A stretch of 64,000 bases of DNA, from the NCBI GenBank assembly GCA_964470195.1, contig CAYYBG010000002.1, forward strand, positions 34,413 to 98,412, given 5' to 3'. Numbering within the stretch: the first letter of the stretch is position 1; every line of letters starts with the position of its first letter. Shown piece after piece: positions 17,329 through 25,922 of this stretch. The stretch is from RFPI01 sp964470195 (lineage in GTDB: Bacteria > Pseudomonadota > Gammaproteobacteria > Burkholderiales > Methylophilaceae). The notes beneath the pieces were generated by a model that saw only the letters and a program-made list of their open reading frames with translations, was not told the origin of the DNA and made no database searches. The translations under genes and the position numbers were made by a program.

Positions 17329-18585
17329 CTAAATTGATTGCGATGCAGTAGATGGCTTGTCATGCCACGGAGCCACTTTAATCAGTAACAACATTCCCGG
17401 AATAGCCAGTAAAAAACACAGGATAAAGAACATCCGCCAACCTAAAATATCCACCATGTAGCCTGTTGCGGCATTTGCAATCGTTCTGGGCACTGCCGCT
17501 AAACTGGTGAACAAAGCAAACTGAGTTGCGGTATAAAGCGGGTTGGTTTCACGTGCAATATAAGCGACAAAAGCTGCAGTGCCGAGGCCTACTCCCAATG
17601 CCTCAATAGCAATCACGGCTCCCAAGTAAGCCAAGCTGTGTCCAGCATCTACTAACCAAGCAAAGCCCAAAATAGCAACCATCTGAAGTATGCCAAAAAT
17701 CCATAAGGCACGATTAATGCCAATTTTCAGCATCCATACTCCTCCCAACATTCCACCTATCACACTAGGCCAAAGACCAGCATTTTTAGCAATCAAGCCG
17801 ATTTCTGTTTTGCTATACCCCATATCCAAATAGAAAGGGGTTGCCAATGCCGTCGCCATGCTATCGCCTAATTTATATAAGAAAATAAACAACAATACCA
17901 ACAGCGCAGCATGTATTCCTCGACGCTGCATAAACTCAACAAATGGAGCAACCACTGCCTCGCGCAAAGTTTTAGGTCTATCCTGTACTATGTTGGGTTC
18001 AGTCACCATGAATGTCATGAGCATACCTGGCAGCATAAATAATGCCGTGATAAAAAATACATAAGACCAATCCAAATGATCAGCCAGAATAAGCGATAGC
18101 GAGCCAGGAATGAGACCCGCAAGTTTATAAGCGTTGACATGCACCGCATTGCCCAAGCCCAACTCATCCTCTAACAGTAATTCACGCCTGAAGGCATCTA
18201 ATACAATATCTTGGCTGGCGCTAAAAAAGGCCACCAAACTGCAAAAATAAGCGATAGTCCAAATATCTAACTGGGGGTGAAATCGACCAAACATCGGTAA
18301 GGTAATCAACAATCCTAGTTGGGTGAGTAATAGCCATCCACGCCTTCGACCCAGCGGCAAAGTGTAACGGTCGAATATCGGCGCCCAAATAAATTTCCAT
18401 GTAAAAGGCAATTGGATTAGCGCAAAAAGGCCTATCGCCTTAAGGTCGACACCCTCGCTGCGCAACCAAGCAGGCAACAAACTAATTAAGATATAAAGAG
18501 GCAGGCCAGAGCTAAAGCCGGTAAAAAAACAGATAAGCATTTTACGGCTAAATAATTGCGCGCTCAGTGATCGTTTATTTTTCAT
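17329..18585 (-). CDS. ampG: AmpG-family muropeptide MFS transporter
   Basis: Inner-membrane permease that imports anhydro-muropeptides for cell-wall recycling. Seen: 418 aa, about twelve hydrophobic helices, N-terminal GFSSGLPLYILISLLPAWLR, and motifs FTWKFIWAPIFDRYTLPLGRRRGW and FSASQDIVLDAFRRE that are characteristic of AmpG. Divergent from the SafE-like gene. Confidence 0.92.
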   Translation of the reverse strand: MKNKRSLSAQLFSRKMLICFFTGFSSGLPLYILISLLPAWLRSEGVDLKAIGLFALIQLPFTWKFIWAPIFDRYTLPLGRRRGWLLLTQLGLLITLPMFGRFHPQLDIWTIAYFCSLVAFFSASQDIVLDAFRRELLLEDELGLGNAVHVNAYKLAGLIPGSLSLILADHLDWSYVFFITALFMLPGMLMTFMVTEPNIVQDRPKTLREAVVAPFVEFMQRRGIHAALLVLLFIFLYKLGDSMATALATPFYLDMGYSKTEIGLIAKNAGLWPSVIGGMLGGVWMLKIGINRALWIFGILQMVAILGFAWLVDAGHSLAYLGAVIAIEALGVGLGTAAFVAYIARETNPLYTATQFALFTSLAAVPRTIANAATGYMVDILGWRMFFILCFLLAIPGMLLLIKVAPWHDKPSTASQSI

Positions 18586-18654
18586 AACGATAAAGAGTAA
18601 CCGAAAATCCTCGCTTCATGCCAAAATATCGCTTCTTTGTTATAGAAAAATCTC

Positions 18655-19314
18655 ATGATTGAATTATCGCTTTGGAGTGCTTTTTTAGTCGCCATGTTTG
18701 GCGGAGGGCATTGCATAGGAATGTGTGGCGGTCTGATGATGGCGGTAGGGATGCAAATTCCACAACCTAAATGGCTATATCTACTGACTTACAACTTGGG
18801 CCGTATCACTAGCTACATTATCGCGGGTGCGCTAGTGGGTTGGCTCGGTCAAGCCAGCTCAGTATTGGTAGTGATTTTACCCATCCAACAAATTTTATTT
18901 TTAATCAGCAGCATCATGTTAATCATGCTCGGCCTTTATATTGCCAATTTATGGCATGGTCTGTTGTTGATAGAAAAATTTGGTGGTCGCTTGTGGCGAA
19001 GTTTAGAACCGTTAGCTAAAAAGATATTACCCATACAAAATCTGTCTCAAGCTTTTCTTGCAGGGATGCTATGGGGTTGGCTACCGTGCGGATTGGTATA
19101 CAGCGTATTGATTGCTGCTTTGGCGAGTGGGAGCGCACATCATGGTGCCGCCATGATGTTGATGTTTGGGCTAGGGACTTTGCCTATGCTAATTAGCTTA
19201 GGCCTAGCGAGTGCAAAACTGAAGCCTTTATTACAAAATGAGCGAGTAAAACTGGTGTGTGGCAGTATGGTCACCATGTTTGGCGTAATGGGCTTGTATA
19301 GACTTTTTAGTTAG
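18655..19314 (+). CDS. SafE/TauE-like membrane protein (DsbD_2/UreH-type)
   Basis: Six-helix membrane protein, 219 aa, of the family containing sulfite-exporter-like and heavy-metal-related proteins often linked to cbb3 oxidase maturation. Seen: GGGHCIGMCGGLMMAVG near the start with the paired cysteines of the family, and a second repeat with WGWLPCGLVYSVL. No cytochrome oxidase genes lie nearby, so the substrate cannot be set from context. Stop overlaps the convergent metW by four bases. Confidence 0.82.
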   Translation: MIELSLWSAFLVAMFGGGHCIGMCGGLMMAVGMQIPQPKWLYLLTYNLGRITSYIIAGALVGWLGQASSVLVVILPIQQILFLISSIMLIMLGLYIANLWHGLLLIEKFGGRLWRSLEPLAKKILPIQNLSQAFLAGMLWGWLPCGLVYSVLIAALASGSAHHGAAMMLMFGLGTLPMLISLGLASAKLKPLLQNERVKLVCGSMVTMFGVMGLYRLFS

Positions 19315-19931
19315 TTTTCCCAACACAAACGGTACATCGCTAAGCTACCTCTGAGATTGGGTAAAAGATGTATTTCACGCTTAGCATTCATTACTAATCT
19401 TTGCATGATTCGAATGCCATGGTGAGCACAAAATTCATCAAAGTCTTTGATGGTACATAGATGCACGTTGGGCGTGTCATACCAATGGTAAGGTAATGAT
19501 TTCGATACTGGCATTTGCCCAGCAATCAGTTGAATTCGATGGCGCCAATAGCCGAAGTTAGGAAACGTCACGATCACTTCACGACCTACCCGCAACATTT
19601 CAAGCACAATCGCCTCGGTATGCAATACCGCCTGTAAAGTCTGTGACAAAATCACCACATCAAAAGACTGTGCCTCAAAACCCGACAGGCCATCCTCTAG
19701 ATTGTTTTGTATAACATCCACGCCATTTTCGAGTGCTCTAAGCCAACTACTATCATCTTTTTCGACGCCATAGCCACGAATCTGATGGCTAAGCTTGAGT
19801 TGGGTGAGTAAAGTGCCATCACCACAACCCAAGTCCAATACTTTGGCGCCAGGCTGAATCCAATTGGCTATCAGATCAAAATCAGCACGACTTTGTGATT
19901 GCAAGGTAAGCATTTGTTGAGAATTCATCAT
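19311..19931 (-). CDS. metW: Methionine biosynthesis protein MetW
   Basis: SAM-methyltransferase-fold protein that associates with MetX and is needed for full homoserine acyltransferase activity in some proteobacteria. Seen: motif I VLDLGCGDGTLLTQL and a MetW ending typical of the family. The frame reaches a TTG at 19946, but AGGTG sits five bases before ATG 19931. Follows metX directly, as in most betaproteobacteria. Confidence 0.92.
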   Translation of the reverse strand: MMNSQQMLTLQSQSRADFDLIANWIQPGAKVLDLGCGDGTLLTQLKLSHQIRGYGVEKDDSSWLRALENGVDVIQNNLEDGLSGFEAQSFDVVILSQTLQAVLHTEAIVLEMLRVGREVIVTFPNFGYWRHRIQLIAGQMPVSKSLPYHWYDTPNVHLCTIKDFDEFCAHHGIRIMQRLVMNAKREIHLLPNLRGSLAMYRLCWEN

Positions 19932-19942
19932 TTGGTCACCTA

Positions 19943-21088
19943 TCAAACCTGCACTTTATTCAGATAGCTACGCACAATATTGTGGTAATGCGGATCTGGC
20001 ATCAGAAAAGCATCATGTCCATGTGCTGCAGTCACCTCCGCATAACTCACTGATAGTTCATTATCCAGCAAAGCTTTGACAATCTCCTTAGATCTTGCCG
20101 GGGAAAAACGCCAATCACTAGTAAACGAAACAACCAAAAAGTCTGCCGTCACATTTGCAAGCGCTGCAGATAAATCTCCACCTGCTTGACTAGCAGGGTC
20201 AAAATAATCCAACGCACGCGTCATGCGCAAATAGGTGTTTGCATCAAATTCTCCGGCAAATTTATCGCCTTGATAACGTAAATAGGACTCCATTTCAAAC
20301 TCAACGTCAAAACTATATTGATATTCTGGAGTGCGAAGTTTTCGGCCAAATTTCGTCCCCATGGCATCATCACTTAAATAGGTAATATGTCCCAACATAC
20401 GTGCAATACGCAAACCTCGGCGAGGCAATACACCATGATGGTAATATTCGCCTTGGTGAAATTCCGGATCAGTAATAATTGCTTGGCGCGCTACTTCATT
20501 AAAGGCAATATTTTGTGCGGTCAGATTAGGCGCAGAGGCTATCACTAAAGCATTTCTTACTCGCTGTGGATGGGCAATCGTCCATTGCAATGCTTGCATC
20601 CCTCCCAAACTCCCTCCAACCACAGCAGCCAGTGAGGGAATCCCCAGATAGTCCAGTAAGTAGGCTTGCGAATTAACCCAATCCTCTACCGTCACAATAG
20701 GGAAACTAGCACCCCAAGGACGATCTGTATTAGGATTGGTAGAAAGTGGACCACTACTGCCGTGACAGCCACCAAGATTGTTCAAGCCAATCACAAAGAA
20801 TTTATTGGTATCCAGCGGCTTACCAGGACCTATCATATTGTCCCACCAGCCAGGATGTTTATCTTCAGCGCTGTATTTTCCTGCCACATGATGGTTTCCA
20901 GAAAGCGCGTGACAAATCAAAACCGCATTAGACTTATCGGCATTCAATTTGCCATAGGTTTCATAAATCAAATGAAATTGAGGGAGAATCTCACCGCTGG
21001 ACAAAGTAAGCGGCCGAGTAAAATGCGCTGTTTGAGAGGCAACAATGCCTACCGAAGCGATATCATATTTTGCTAGGTTTTCTTGCAT
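19943..21088 (-). CDS. metX: Homoserine O-acyltransferase MetX
   Basis: Alpha/beta hydrolase that activates homoserine for methionine synthesis (acetyl or succinyl donor not decidable by eye). Seen: about 381 aa, oxyanion region CHALSGNHH, nucleophile motif VVGGSLGGMQAL (Ser), and the catalytic His in AAHGHDAFLMPD. The open frame extends to 21199 but that would overlap prmC's start; ATG 21088 fits homologues. Next gene is metW. Confidence 0.94.
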   Translation of the reverse strand: MQENLAKYDIASVGIVASQTAHFTRPLTLSSGEILPQFHLIYETYGKLNADKSNAVLICHALSGNHHVAGKYSAEDKHPGWWDNMIGPGKPLDTNKFFVIGLNNLGGCHGSSGPLSTNPNTDRPWGASFPIVTVEDWVNSQAYLLDYLGIPSLAAVVGGSLGGMQALQWTIAHPQRVRNALVIASAPNLTAQNIAFNEVARQAIITDPEFHQGEYYHHGVLPRRGLRIARMLGHITYLSDDAMGTKFGRKLRTPEYQYSFDVEFEMESYLRYQGDKFAGEFDANTYLRMTRALDYFDPASQAGGDLSAALANVTADFLVVSFTSDWRFSPARSKEIVKALLDNELSVSYAEVTAAHGHDAFLMPDPHYHNIVRSYLNKVQV

Positions 21089-21169
21089 GCCGGCATTATA
21101 CATGCTAAAAGCTGGTTCCGACCCCAATCTAGCAGTGCGCTTAAGCCAACAACCAATGATCAATGCATG

Positions 21170-22030
21170 ATGGACACTCAAAAAATAAGTATTAAGCAAT
21201 CATTACAACAAGCAACAAAAATGATTGCCCAGCAATTGCGTTTGCCACACACAGAGGCCAGCATCGAAGCACGTGTACTGATATTACATGTTTTGCAAAA
21301 ATCGCATGCATGGCTGATTTGTCACGACCATCAAATTCTCAGCACAATACAAGCCAATCATTTGCACAATTTATTAGCTCGTAGGCTCGAGGGGGAGCCT
21401 ATTGCTTATATTGTCGGATATCGCGAGTTTTTTGGAATGCTTTTGAAAGTGAGTCCAGCGACTTTAATCCCTCGTCCAGACACTGAAATATTGGTAGAGA
21501 CAGCGCTTGCTTTAATACCGGCTAACCAGACATATCAAGTGGTTGATTTAGGCACTGGCTCAGGTGCGATTGGGCTGGCGATAGCGCAACAACGGCCAAA
21601 TTGCCAAGTATGGGCGACTGATTTTTCCCAACAGGCATTACAGATAGCCGAACAAAATGCCCAATCTCTACAACAATCTAATATTCATTTTAAGCAAGGG
21701 AGTTGGCTAGAGCCACTGCAGTCAATGCGTTTTCACTTGATTGTCAGCAACCCGCCCTATATCGCGCAACACGATGCTCATTTGGGACAGGGAGATTTGC
21801 GCTTCGAACCGCTATCCGCCCTTGCATCTGGCAATGACGGGTTGCAGGATATTCGAGTAATTATTCAACAGAGCAAGCAATACTTATTTGACAATGGCTT
21901 TTTATTGCTAGAGCACGGATTTGACCAAGCACAAGCAATTGCAGAATTTGCATACCAAAATCATGCAAAAAATGTGCTTCATATCAAAGATTTGGCTGGT
22001 TTAGATCGAGTTAGCCAAATTCAATTTTAA
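21170..22030 (+). CDS. prmC: Release factor glutamine methyltransferase PrmC
   Basis: Methylates the GGQ glutamine of RF1/RF2. Seen: N-terminal helical domain, motif I VDLGTGSGAIGLAIAQ and the NPPY catalytic motif in IVSNPPYIAQHD. The frame opens at 21083, but the two ATGs at 21167/21170 (MMDTQKIS) start a normal 286-aa protein and leave an 81-base divergent gap to metX. prfA is not adjacent here. Confidence 0.93.
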   Translation: MDTQKISIKQSLQQATKMIAQQLRLPHTEASIEARVLILHVLQKSHAWLICHDHQILSTIQANHLHNLLARRLEGEPIAYIVGYREFFGMLLKVSPATLIPRPDTEILVETALALIPANQTYQVVDLGTGSGAIGLAIAQQRPNCQVWATDFSQQALQIAEQNAQSLQQSNIHFKQGSWLEPLQSMRFHLIVSNPPYIAQHDAHLGQGDLRFEPLSALASGNDGLQDIRVIIQQSKQYLFDNGFLLLEHGFDQAQAIAEFAYQNHAKNVLHIKDLAGLDRVSQIQF

Positions 22031-22043
22031 AACAATTTAAAAA

Positions 22044-22298
22044 CTATTTTCGACACCTAAACGTCAGCTCGCGTGAGGTACCTGTGCTGTTCTCATCTTT
22101 AGCAATCACTTCATAGCCCTTAGGGCAACTATTCATGGCCTTGCTATTACAACTTCCCCAAGTCTCAACTGCACCTCCGCAACCAACAAAATAATCGCCA
22201 TTGGAACGAGTTTTGACAGGTTGCTGTTGTCCATTCAACAGTTGTTGGCAAGCAGCGAGGAAAAAAAGACTAAGCAATAAGGTAGATAAAGTTTTCAT
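22044..22298 (-). CDS. Small cysteine-rich lipoprotein of unknown function
   Basis: Not recognised. 84 aa with a lipoprotein signal peptide and lipobox LAAC (Cys about residue 17), then a short Gln-rich stretch and a domain with four further cysteines (VGCGGAV, GSCNSK, NSCPKG, TFRCRK) that probably form two disulfides in the periplasm. Sits between prmC (convergent) and the porin terminator, so it needs its own promoter or weak read-through. Confidence 0.75.
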   Translation of the reverse strand: MKTLSTLLLSLFFLAACQQLLNGQQQPVKTRSNGDYFVGCGGAVETWGSCNSKAMNSCPKGYEVIAKDENSTGTSRELTFRCRK

Positions 22299-22312
22299 AG
22301 TGTGTCCATAGA

Positions 22313-22341
22313 TAAAAAAACGGCATCCGAAGATGCCGTTT
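22313..22341 (-). terminator. Rho-independent terminator after the porin gene
   Basis: Read on the minus strand: ACGGCATC-TTCG-GATGCCGT followed by a run of seven Ts. The stable UUCG tetraloop, 8-base stem and T-run make a strong terminator 27 bases after the porin stop. Confidence 0.92.
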
Positions 22342-22367
22342 AATTATATCAAACTAAGCGTTGAATC

Positions 22368-23579
22368 TTAGAAGAACAAGATAGCGCCAAGAGAGATGTT
22401 TTTTGACTTAGCATCAGCTTCGTTAATATAGTTTTGAGCTTCAGACTTAACATCGTTGTACTCAGCAACCAAGTTCAAAGACTTAGTCAATGGGTGGTAT
22501 GCACCAACAGTCCAACGACGATTTGTTTCAACTAGGTTAGTACTAGCCGCAGTATCTGCACTTGTATTGTCTAAGCGAGATACACCATAGGACACACCCA
22601 ACTTAGTGCCTGTTGGAATAACATAGGTACCCTGAATGTAACCACCATTTGAATCACGTGTTCTGCCAGCAGCATCTGCACCTAAGTTACCAAACAATGT
22701 AGTACCAGCACCCTTACCAGTGTAGTAGTAAGCTGTCAAACCAGCATTGCCAAAATTGACATTGGTACCAATATCATAGGCACGTGCTGTGTAGCTTACG
22801 CTAGGAACAGCAGGATTTGCTACTGGATCTTCCCCTGCGGCTACTGCTGCGGTAGTAACATCATAGGATGCAAAAGATGCCCAAACTTTACCAGACACAT
22901 CACCAGTCCAAGAATAAGATGCCTTACCTTCAACACCTAAACGATCTTGATTAACGGGGGCAAAGCCCTGATTTGGGTTGGTCAAAGCAACAGTGGCTTG
23001 CAAGCCATTCCAGTTTGGAGTGGTATAGGCAATTTGCCCTTTCCAAGCTGCATAAATATAACCGGTACCAATACCACCTAAAGTTGTATTCACTGCAGCG
23101 CCACTTAAACCAGAACCACCACCAACACCCAACAATGTCATATCGGACAAGATAGCGTCAGATGCAAAAACACCTAAGTCTTTACCTAATTTGATAGAAC
23201 CCCAAGAAGCGTCACCAAATGAAACATAGGTTTGACGATTTAAGAATTGAGATGTTTGTGATGGCGCTAAAGCACCGTCGCCAGTTGGTCCGTTATCGGA
23301 AACACCAGGTTGGAAGCTGATTGTCCAGCTAATATCCAAATCATTCTGGCGACTCTTGCCTGTAAAACCAATCCAAGCTGGCAAAAGACCAGTGTTAACA
23401 CCATTGGCAACTCGGTCGCCATTAGCATCGCGACCAGAGGCAATAGAACCTGTTGCACCAACACCACCGCTTGAGCGGGTATTTTGGTAAAAAGCGTTCA
23501 CATTACCATTAATATCAATCGTCCAATCACCAGCTGGAATCATAATTCCAGCATTAGCAGTGGAAGACAAAGCTAACAC
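22368..23579 (-). CDS. Gram-negative trimeric porin, 5' end defective
   Basis: Outer-membrane beta-barrel porin (Porin_4 type): mature part begins AGIMIPAGDWTIDINGNVNAFY, is rich in alternating hydrophobic strands and ends KNISLGAILFF, with the terminal Phe needed for insertion. What is wrong is the start: the frame opens at 23600 without an ATG, and the only start-like codon is GTG 23579, leaving a ten-residue remnant of a signal peptide (LALSSTANA). One added base in the A-rich run near 23604 would join ATG 23611 (MLNK...) and give a normal 22-residue signal. The integrase ends just 26 bases before that ATG. Either a frameshift or truncation; otherwise the barrel looks intact. Confidence 0.8.
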   Translation of the reverse strand: MLALSSTANAGIMIPAGDWTIDINGNVNAFYQNTRSSGGVGATGSIASGRDANGDRVANGVNTGLLPAWIGFTGKSRQNDLDISWTISFQPGVSDNGPTGDGALAPSQTSQFLNRQTYVSFGDASWGSIKLGKDLGVFASDAILSDMTLLGVGGGSGLSGAAVNTTLGGIGTGYIYAAWKGQIAYTTPNWNGLQATVALTNPNQGFAPVNQDRLGVEGKASYSWTGDVSGKVWASFASYDVTTAAVAAGEDPVANPAVPSVSYTARAYDIGTNVNFGNAGLTAYYYTGKGAGTTLFGNLGADAAGRTRDSNGGYIQGTYVIPTGTKLGVSYGVSRLDNTSADTAASTNLVETNRRWTVGAYHPLTKSLNLVAEYNDVKSEAQNYINEADAKSKNISLGAILFF

Positions 23580-23637
23580 AGCACCAGCATCTTCTAATAT
23601 TTATTTAACATATTGATTTAATTATTTTTTATAAAAA

Positions 23638-24897
23638 TCAGAATAGTAGTCGATTATCTGGCATTTCATGGCTATTAAAGGGTGCCATTTTTTCTAAATA
23701 ATTACCCCACCATTGCATCATTTCTATTCGCTCTTTCATGTATTGCGCTCGGTTATAAGCACGACGAACCTGATTTGACTCAGCATGTGCTAACTGTCGC
23801 TCTATCACATCAGCACGAAATTCATGTTCGTTTAGGATTGTGCTAGCGATGGCCCGAAAACCATGTACTGTCATGCGATGTTTATAGCCCAGATAATAAA
23901 GAGCAATAATTAGTGCATGATCGACCAAGGGCTTATCCTGTTGGTTTCGATAAAACACATAATGCTCACTTGGATAGATTTTTTTGATATATCGCAACAA
24001 GCCCAGCGCTTGCTTGGATAATGGCACGATATGCTCGACCCTCATTTTCATGCGCTCTGCAGGGATCTTCCACAGGGACTTGTTTAAATCAAACTCGCTC
24101 CAACGGGCTAATAGCAACTCATTAGTTCTCACAAAAGTGAGTGCTACGAGTTGTAAAGCATATTTCACCAAGATATCGTCTTGTTTATCGTACTTGGCGA
24201 TATCTTGCATCAGCCGTGGCAACTCTTGAGGAGTAACCGACTTAAAGTGCTTCACCGTATGATCATGCAGTACCGACCCTAATCCAGCTGTGATATCAGT
24301 TTTACAATGCCCCAACACCATTGCAAATTGCCATATTTGTCGACAATCACTTAACACCCGCTTAGCAAGATTAAATGAACCACGCTGCTCAATTTGTTGT
24401 AATAAGCTAAGCAAGTCGGTTTTACTGATTCTTTGAATATTTTTATCGCCGGAATGTCGCAATATATTGTTGGCTAGCCTTCGTTCAACCTCTGCTTTAT
24501 GGGCTTTCGTCCACTTGATTTCTTTGCGTGCTAACCATTGCAATGCAATCGTTTTGAGTCGAAGATCAATTTTTTGTTTGGTGGCTGGTTGCTTGCTGTA
24601 ATCCTCCATATACTTTGCTAAATGGCTGGGATGTTGGTATTTGCTGAGTAATAGCGTTTCATAAAACACCCGCGCACGACGAAAAGCCTCTTGCTTGTCT
24701 TGGGTTTTACAGCTTTTGCGATAAGTACGCCCATTTTCATAATAAGTCGCCCACCAATAAGGTGAAGCATTATGCATATATACCTTTAGTTTCCTTGGAA
24801 AATGGGGCACCGAGGTCATCGTGCCAGGGATTGGAGCGGTTCTATGTCGAGTTTTTATACTATCTAAGTCTACTTCATCAAAATTAATCATGGTCAT
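23638..24897 (-). CDS. Tyrosine recombinase / integrase, solitary
   Basis: Site-specific recombinase with a P4-type catalytic domain. Seen: arm/N-terminal region (WWATYYENGRTYRKSC), core-binding helices (residues about 100-220), and catalytic residues in FVRTNELLLARWSEF (Arg), VHGFRAIAST (His-x-x-Arg), LAHAESNQ (His) and RRAYNR (Tyr). About 419 aa from ATG 24897; ATG 24891 and upstream ATGs up to 25041 are less likely because the added residues are AT-rich translation of the repeat region. No cargo, transposition or phage genes accompany it. Confidence 0.88.
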   Translation of the reverse strand: MTMINFDEVDLDSIKTRHRTAPIPGTMTSVPHFPRKLKVYMHNASPYWWATYYENGRTYRKSCKTQDKQEAFRRARVFYETLLLSKYQHPSHLAKYMEDYSKQPATKQKIDLRLKTIALQWLARKEIKWTKAHKAEVERRLANNILRHSGDKNIQRISKTDLLSLLQQIEQRGSFNLAKRVLSDCRQIWQFAMVLGHCKTDITAGLGSVLHDHTVKHFKSVTPQELPRLMQDIAKYDKQDDILVKYALQLVALTFVRTNELLLARWSEFDLNKSLWKIPAERMKMRVEHIVPLSKQALGLLRYIKKIYPSEHYVFYRNQQDKPLVDHALIIALYYLGYKHRMTVHGFRAIASTILNEHEFRADVIERQLAHAESNQVRRAYNRAQYMKERIEMMQWWGNYLEKMAPFNSHEMPDNRLLF

Positions 24898-24951
24898 GCT
24901 CAAAAGCACTTTCTTGAATGCAGAATATGTTCTATTAAAACAGAAAAAATT

Positions 24952-25009
24952 GTAGTCGAAAAACATATTGACTATTTTTCGACTACTTTTTGTTAAATAT
25001 ATTGGACTA
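24952..25009. repeat. Repeated TAGTC sites and 12-base inverted repeat upstream of the integrase
   Basis: A perfect inverted repeat GTAGTCGAAAAA (24952-24963) / TTTTTCGACTAC (24975-24986), plus tandem 11-base copies GACTATTTTTC and GACTACTTTTT (24970-24991) and another GACTA at 25005-25009. On the minus strand TAGTC starts at 25009, 24985 and 24974, about two and one helical turns apart. The last copy abuts a TATAAT (25009-25014). Probably integrase arm sites or repressor sites. Confidence 0.55.
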
Positions 25010-25074
25010 TTATAGTGAATATAGTGGATTATAAACATCAATATGATGTATTTTTTGTTGTGCTGAGAGATTGA

Positions 25075-25869
25075 TTAAAGTGATGGGTTTTTAAGGGTTA
25101 TCTGATTGAAATACTGATAAAGCTGTAGTGCAATTTGCTCGCGCTCGGCATCGGGCAGCAAAGGATTAAGCGCTGGCATAGGCGAATTTGGTTTGATTGC
25201 GGCAGGATTAAGCACCCATTGCACAAATTTGTTTTTCGGGTAGCGCATCCCAATCTGGGCTAGATTGATAGGATACACTTTACCGCCATCGCCATTCAGT
25301 TGATGACATGTCAGACAATAATCGTTGGCTAATCTGGCGTGCTTGATATCGCCTTGATAGCCCTTAACTGCTATTGCTAGTACTTGATAGGGCCAATGAT
25401 AAGTGCCTAGTTTTTGTAATTCTGCTGAATCTTTGTTGTCCCACACCAAGTAATAAGGTCCAAGCGCAATATCAGCTTGCTTTTGAGCTAAATTTGGAAC
25501 GCTGAATATTTTCTTGTCATGTCTATCAAATACTAAGAAAGCATGAAATTGATGAAATTTCTCCGCTGGAATGCGCGAGATATATCCGTCAGCACAAACA
25601 AACTCTATGTAATACTTTTCGCGTTGGGATGGCTCTACATATTGCAATTGTAGGCGATGCAAAACTTTCTCTATCGGGTATCCCAAATAGTCGATATAAA
25701 CCGCTTTTTTTAAAGAGCTTAAGTGAGGCTCTCTGACTTTCACCAGCTGTGGCTGACCCAAAATTGATATGAGTTGCTTTGGAGCAGGTAAATCTTTTGC
25801 AAGCGCATGACTCATCAAATTGGTTTGCACAAATAAGCTCAACAAAAATAATGTGATGTTCTTAATCAT
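25075..25869 (-). CDS. Periplasmic monoheme cytochrome c with an N-terminal extension
   Basis: Secreted protein, 264 aa, signal peptide ending near ALAKD. The C-terminal 90 residues hold one heme site CLTCH and an axial Met candidate in NSPMPALNP. The N-terminal 160 residues contain GYISRIPAEKF and GPYYLVWDNKD, which recall the molybdopterin-oxidoreductase-like domain seen in some betaproteobacterial cytochromes, though without the Mo-binding Cys that I can identify. Excellent Shine-Dalgarno AAGGAG. No redox partners sit nearby, so its electron donor is unknown. Confidence 0.75.
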   Translation of the reverse strand: MIKNITLFLLSLFVQTNLMSHALAKDLPAPKQLISILGQPQLVKVREPHLSSLKKAVYIDYLGYPIEKVLHRLQLQYVEPSQREKYYIEFVCADGYISRIPAEKFHQFHAFLVFDRHDKKIFSVPNLAQKQADIALGPYYLVWDNKDSAELQKLGTYHWPYQVLAIAVKGYQGDIKHARLANDYCLTCHQLNGDGGKVYPINLAQIGMRYPKNKFVQWVLNPAAIKPNSPMPALNPLLPDAEREQIALQLYQYFNQITLKNPSL

Positions 25870-25922
25870 GCTAACTCCTTGTTGGCCAAGACAGATTGAT
25901 TAATCCAATCTAACAAAAGATA

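Noticed and set aside
23646..24959. GTAGTCGA direct repeat flanking the integrase as attL/attR
   Set aside because: Only eight bases, one copy is inside the integrase coding end, and the second belongs to a repeat family; too weak to call attachment sites.
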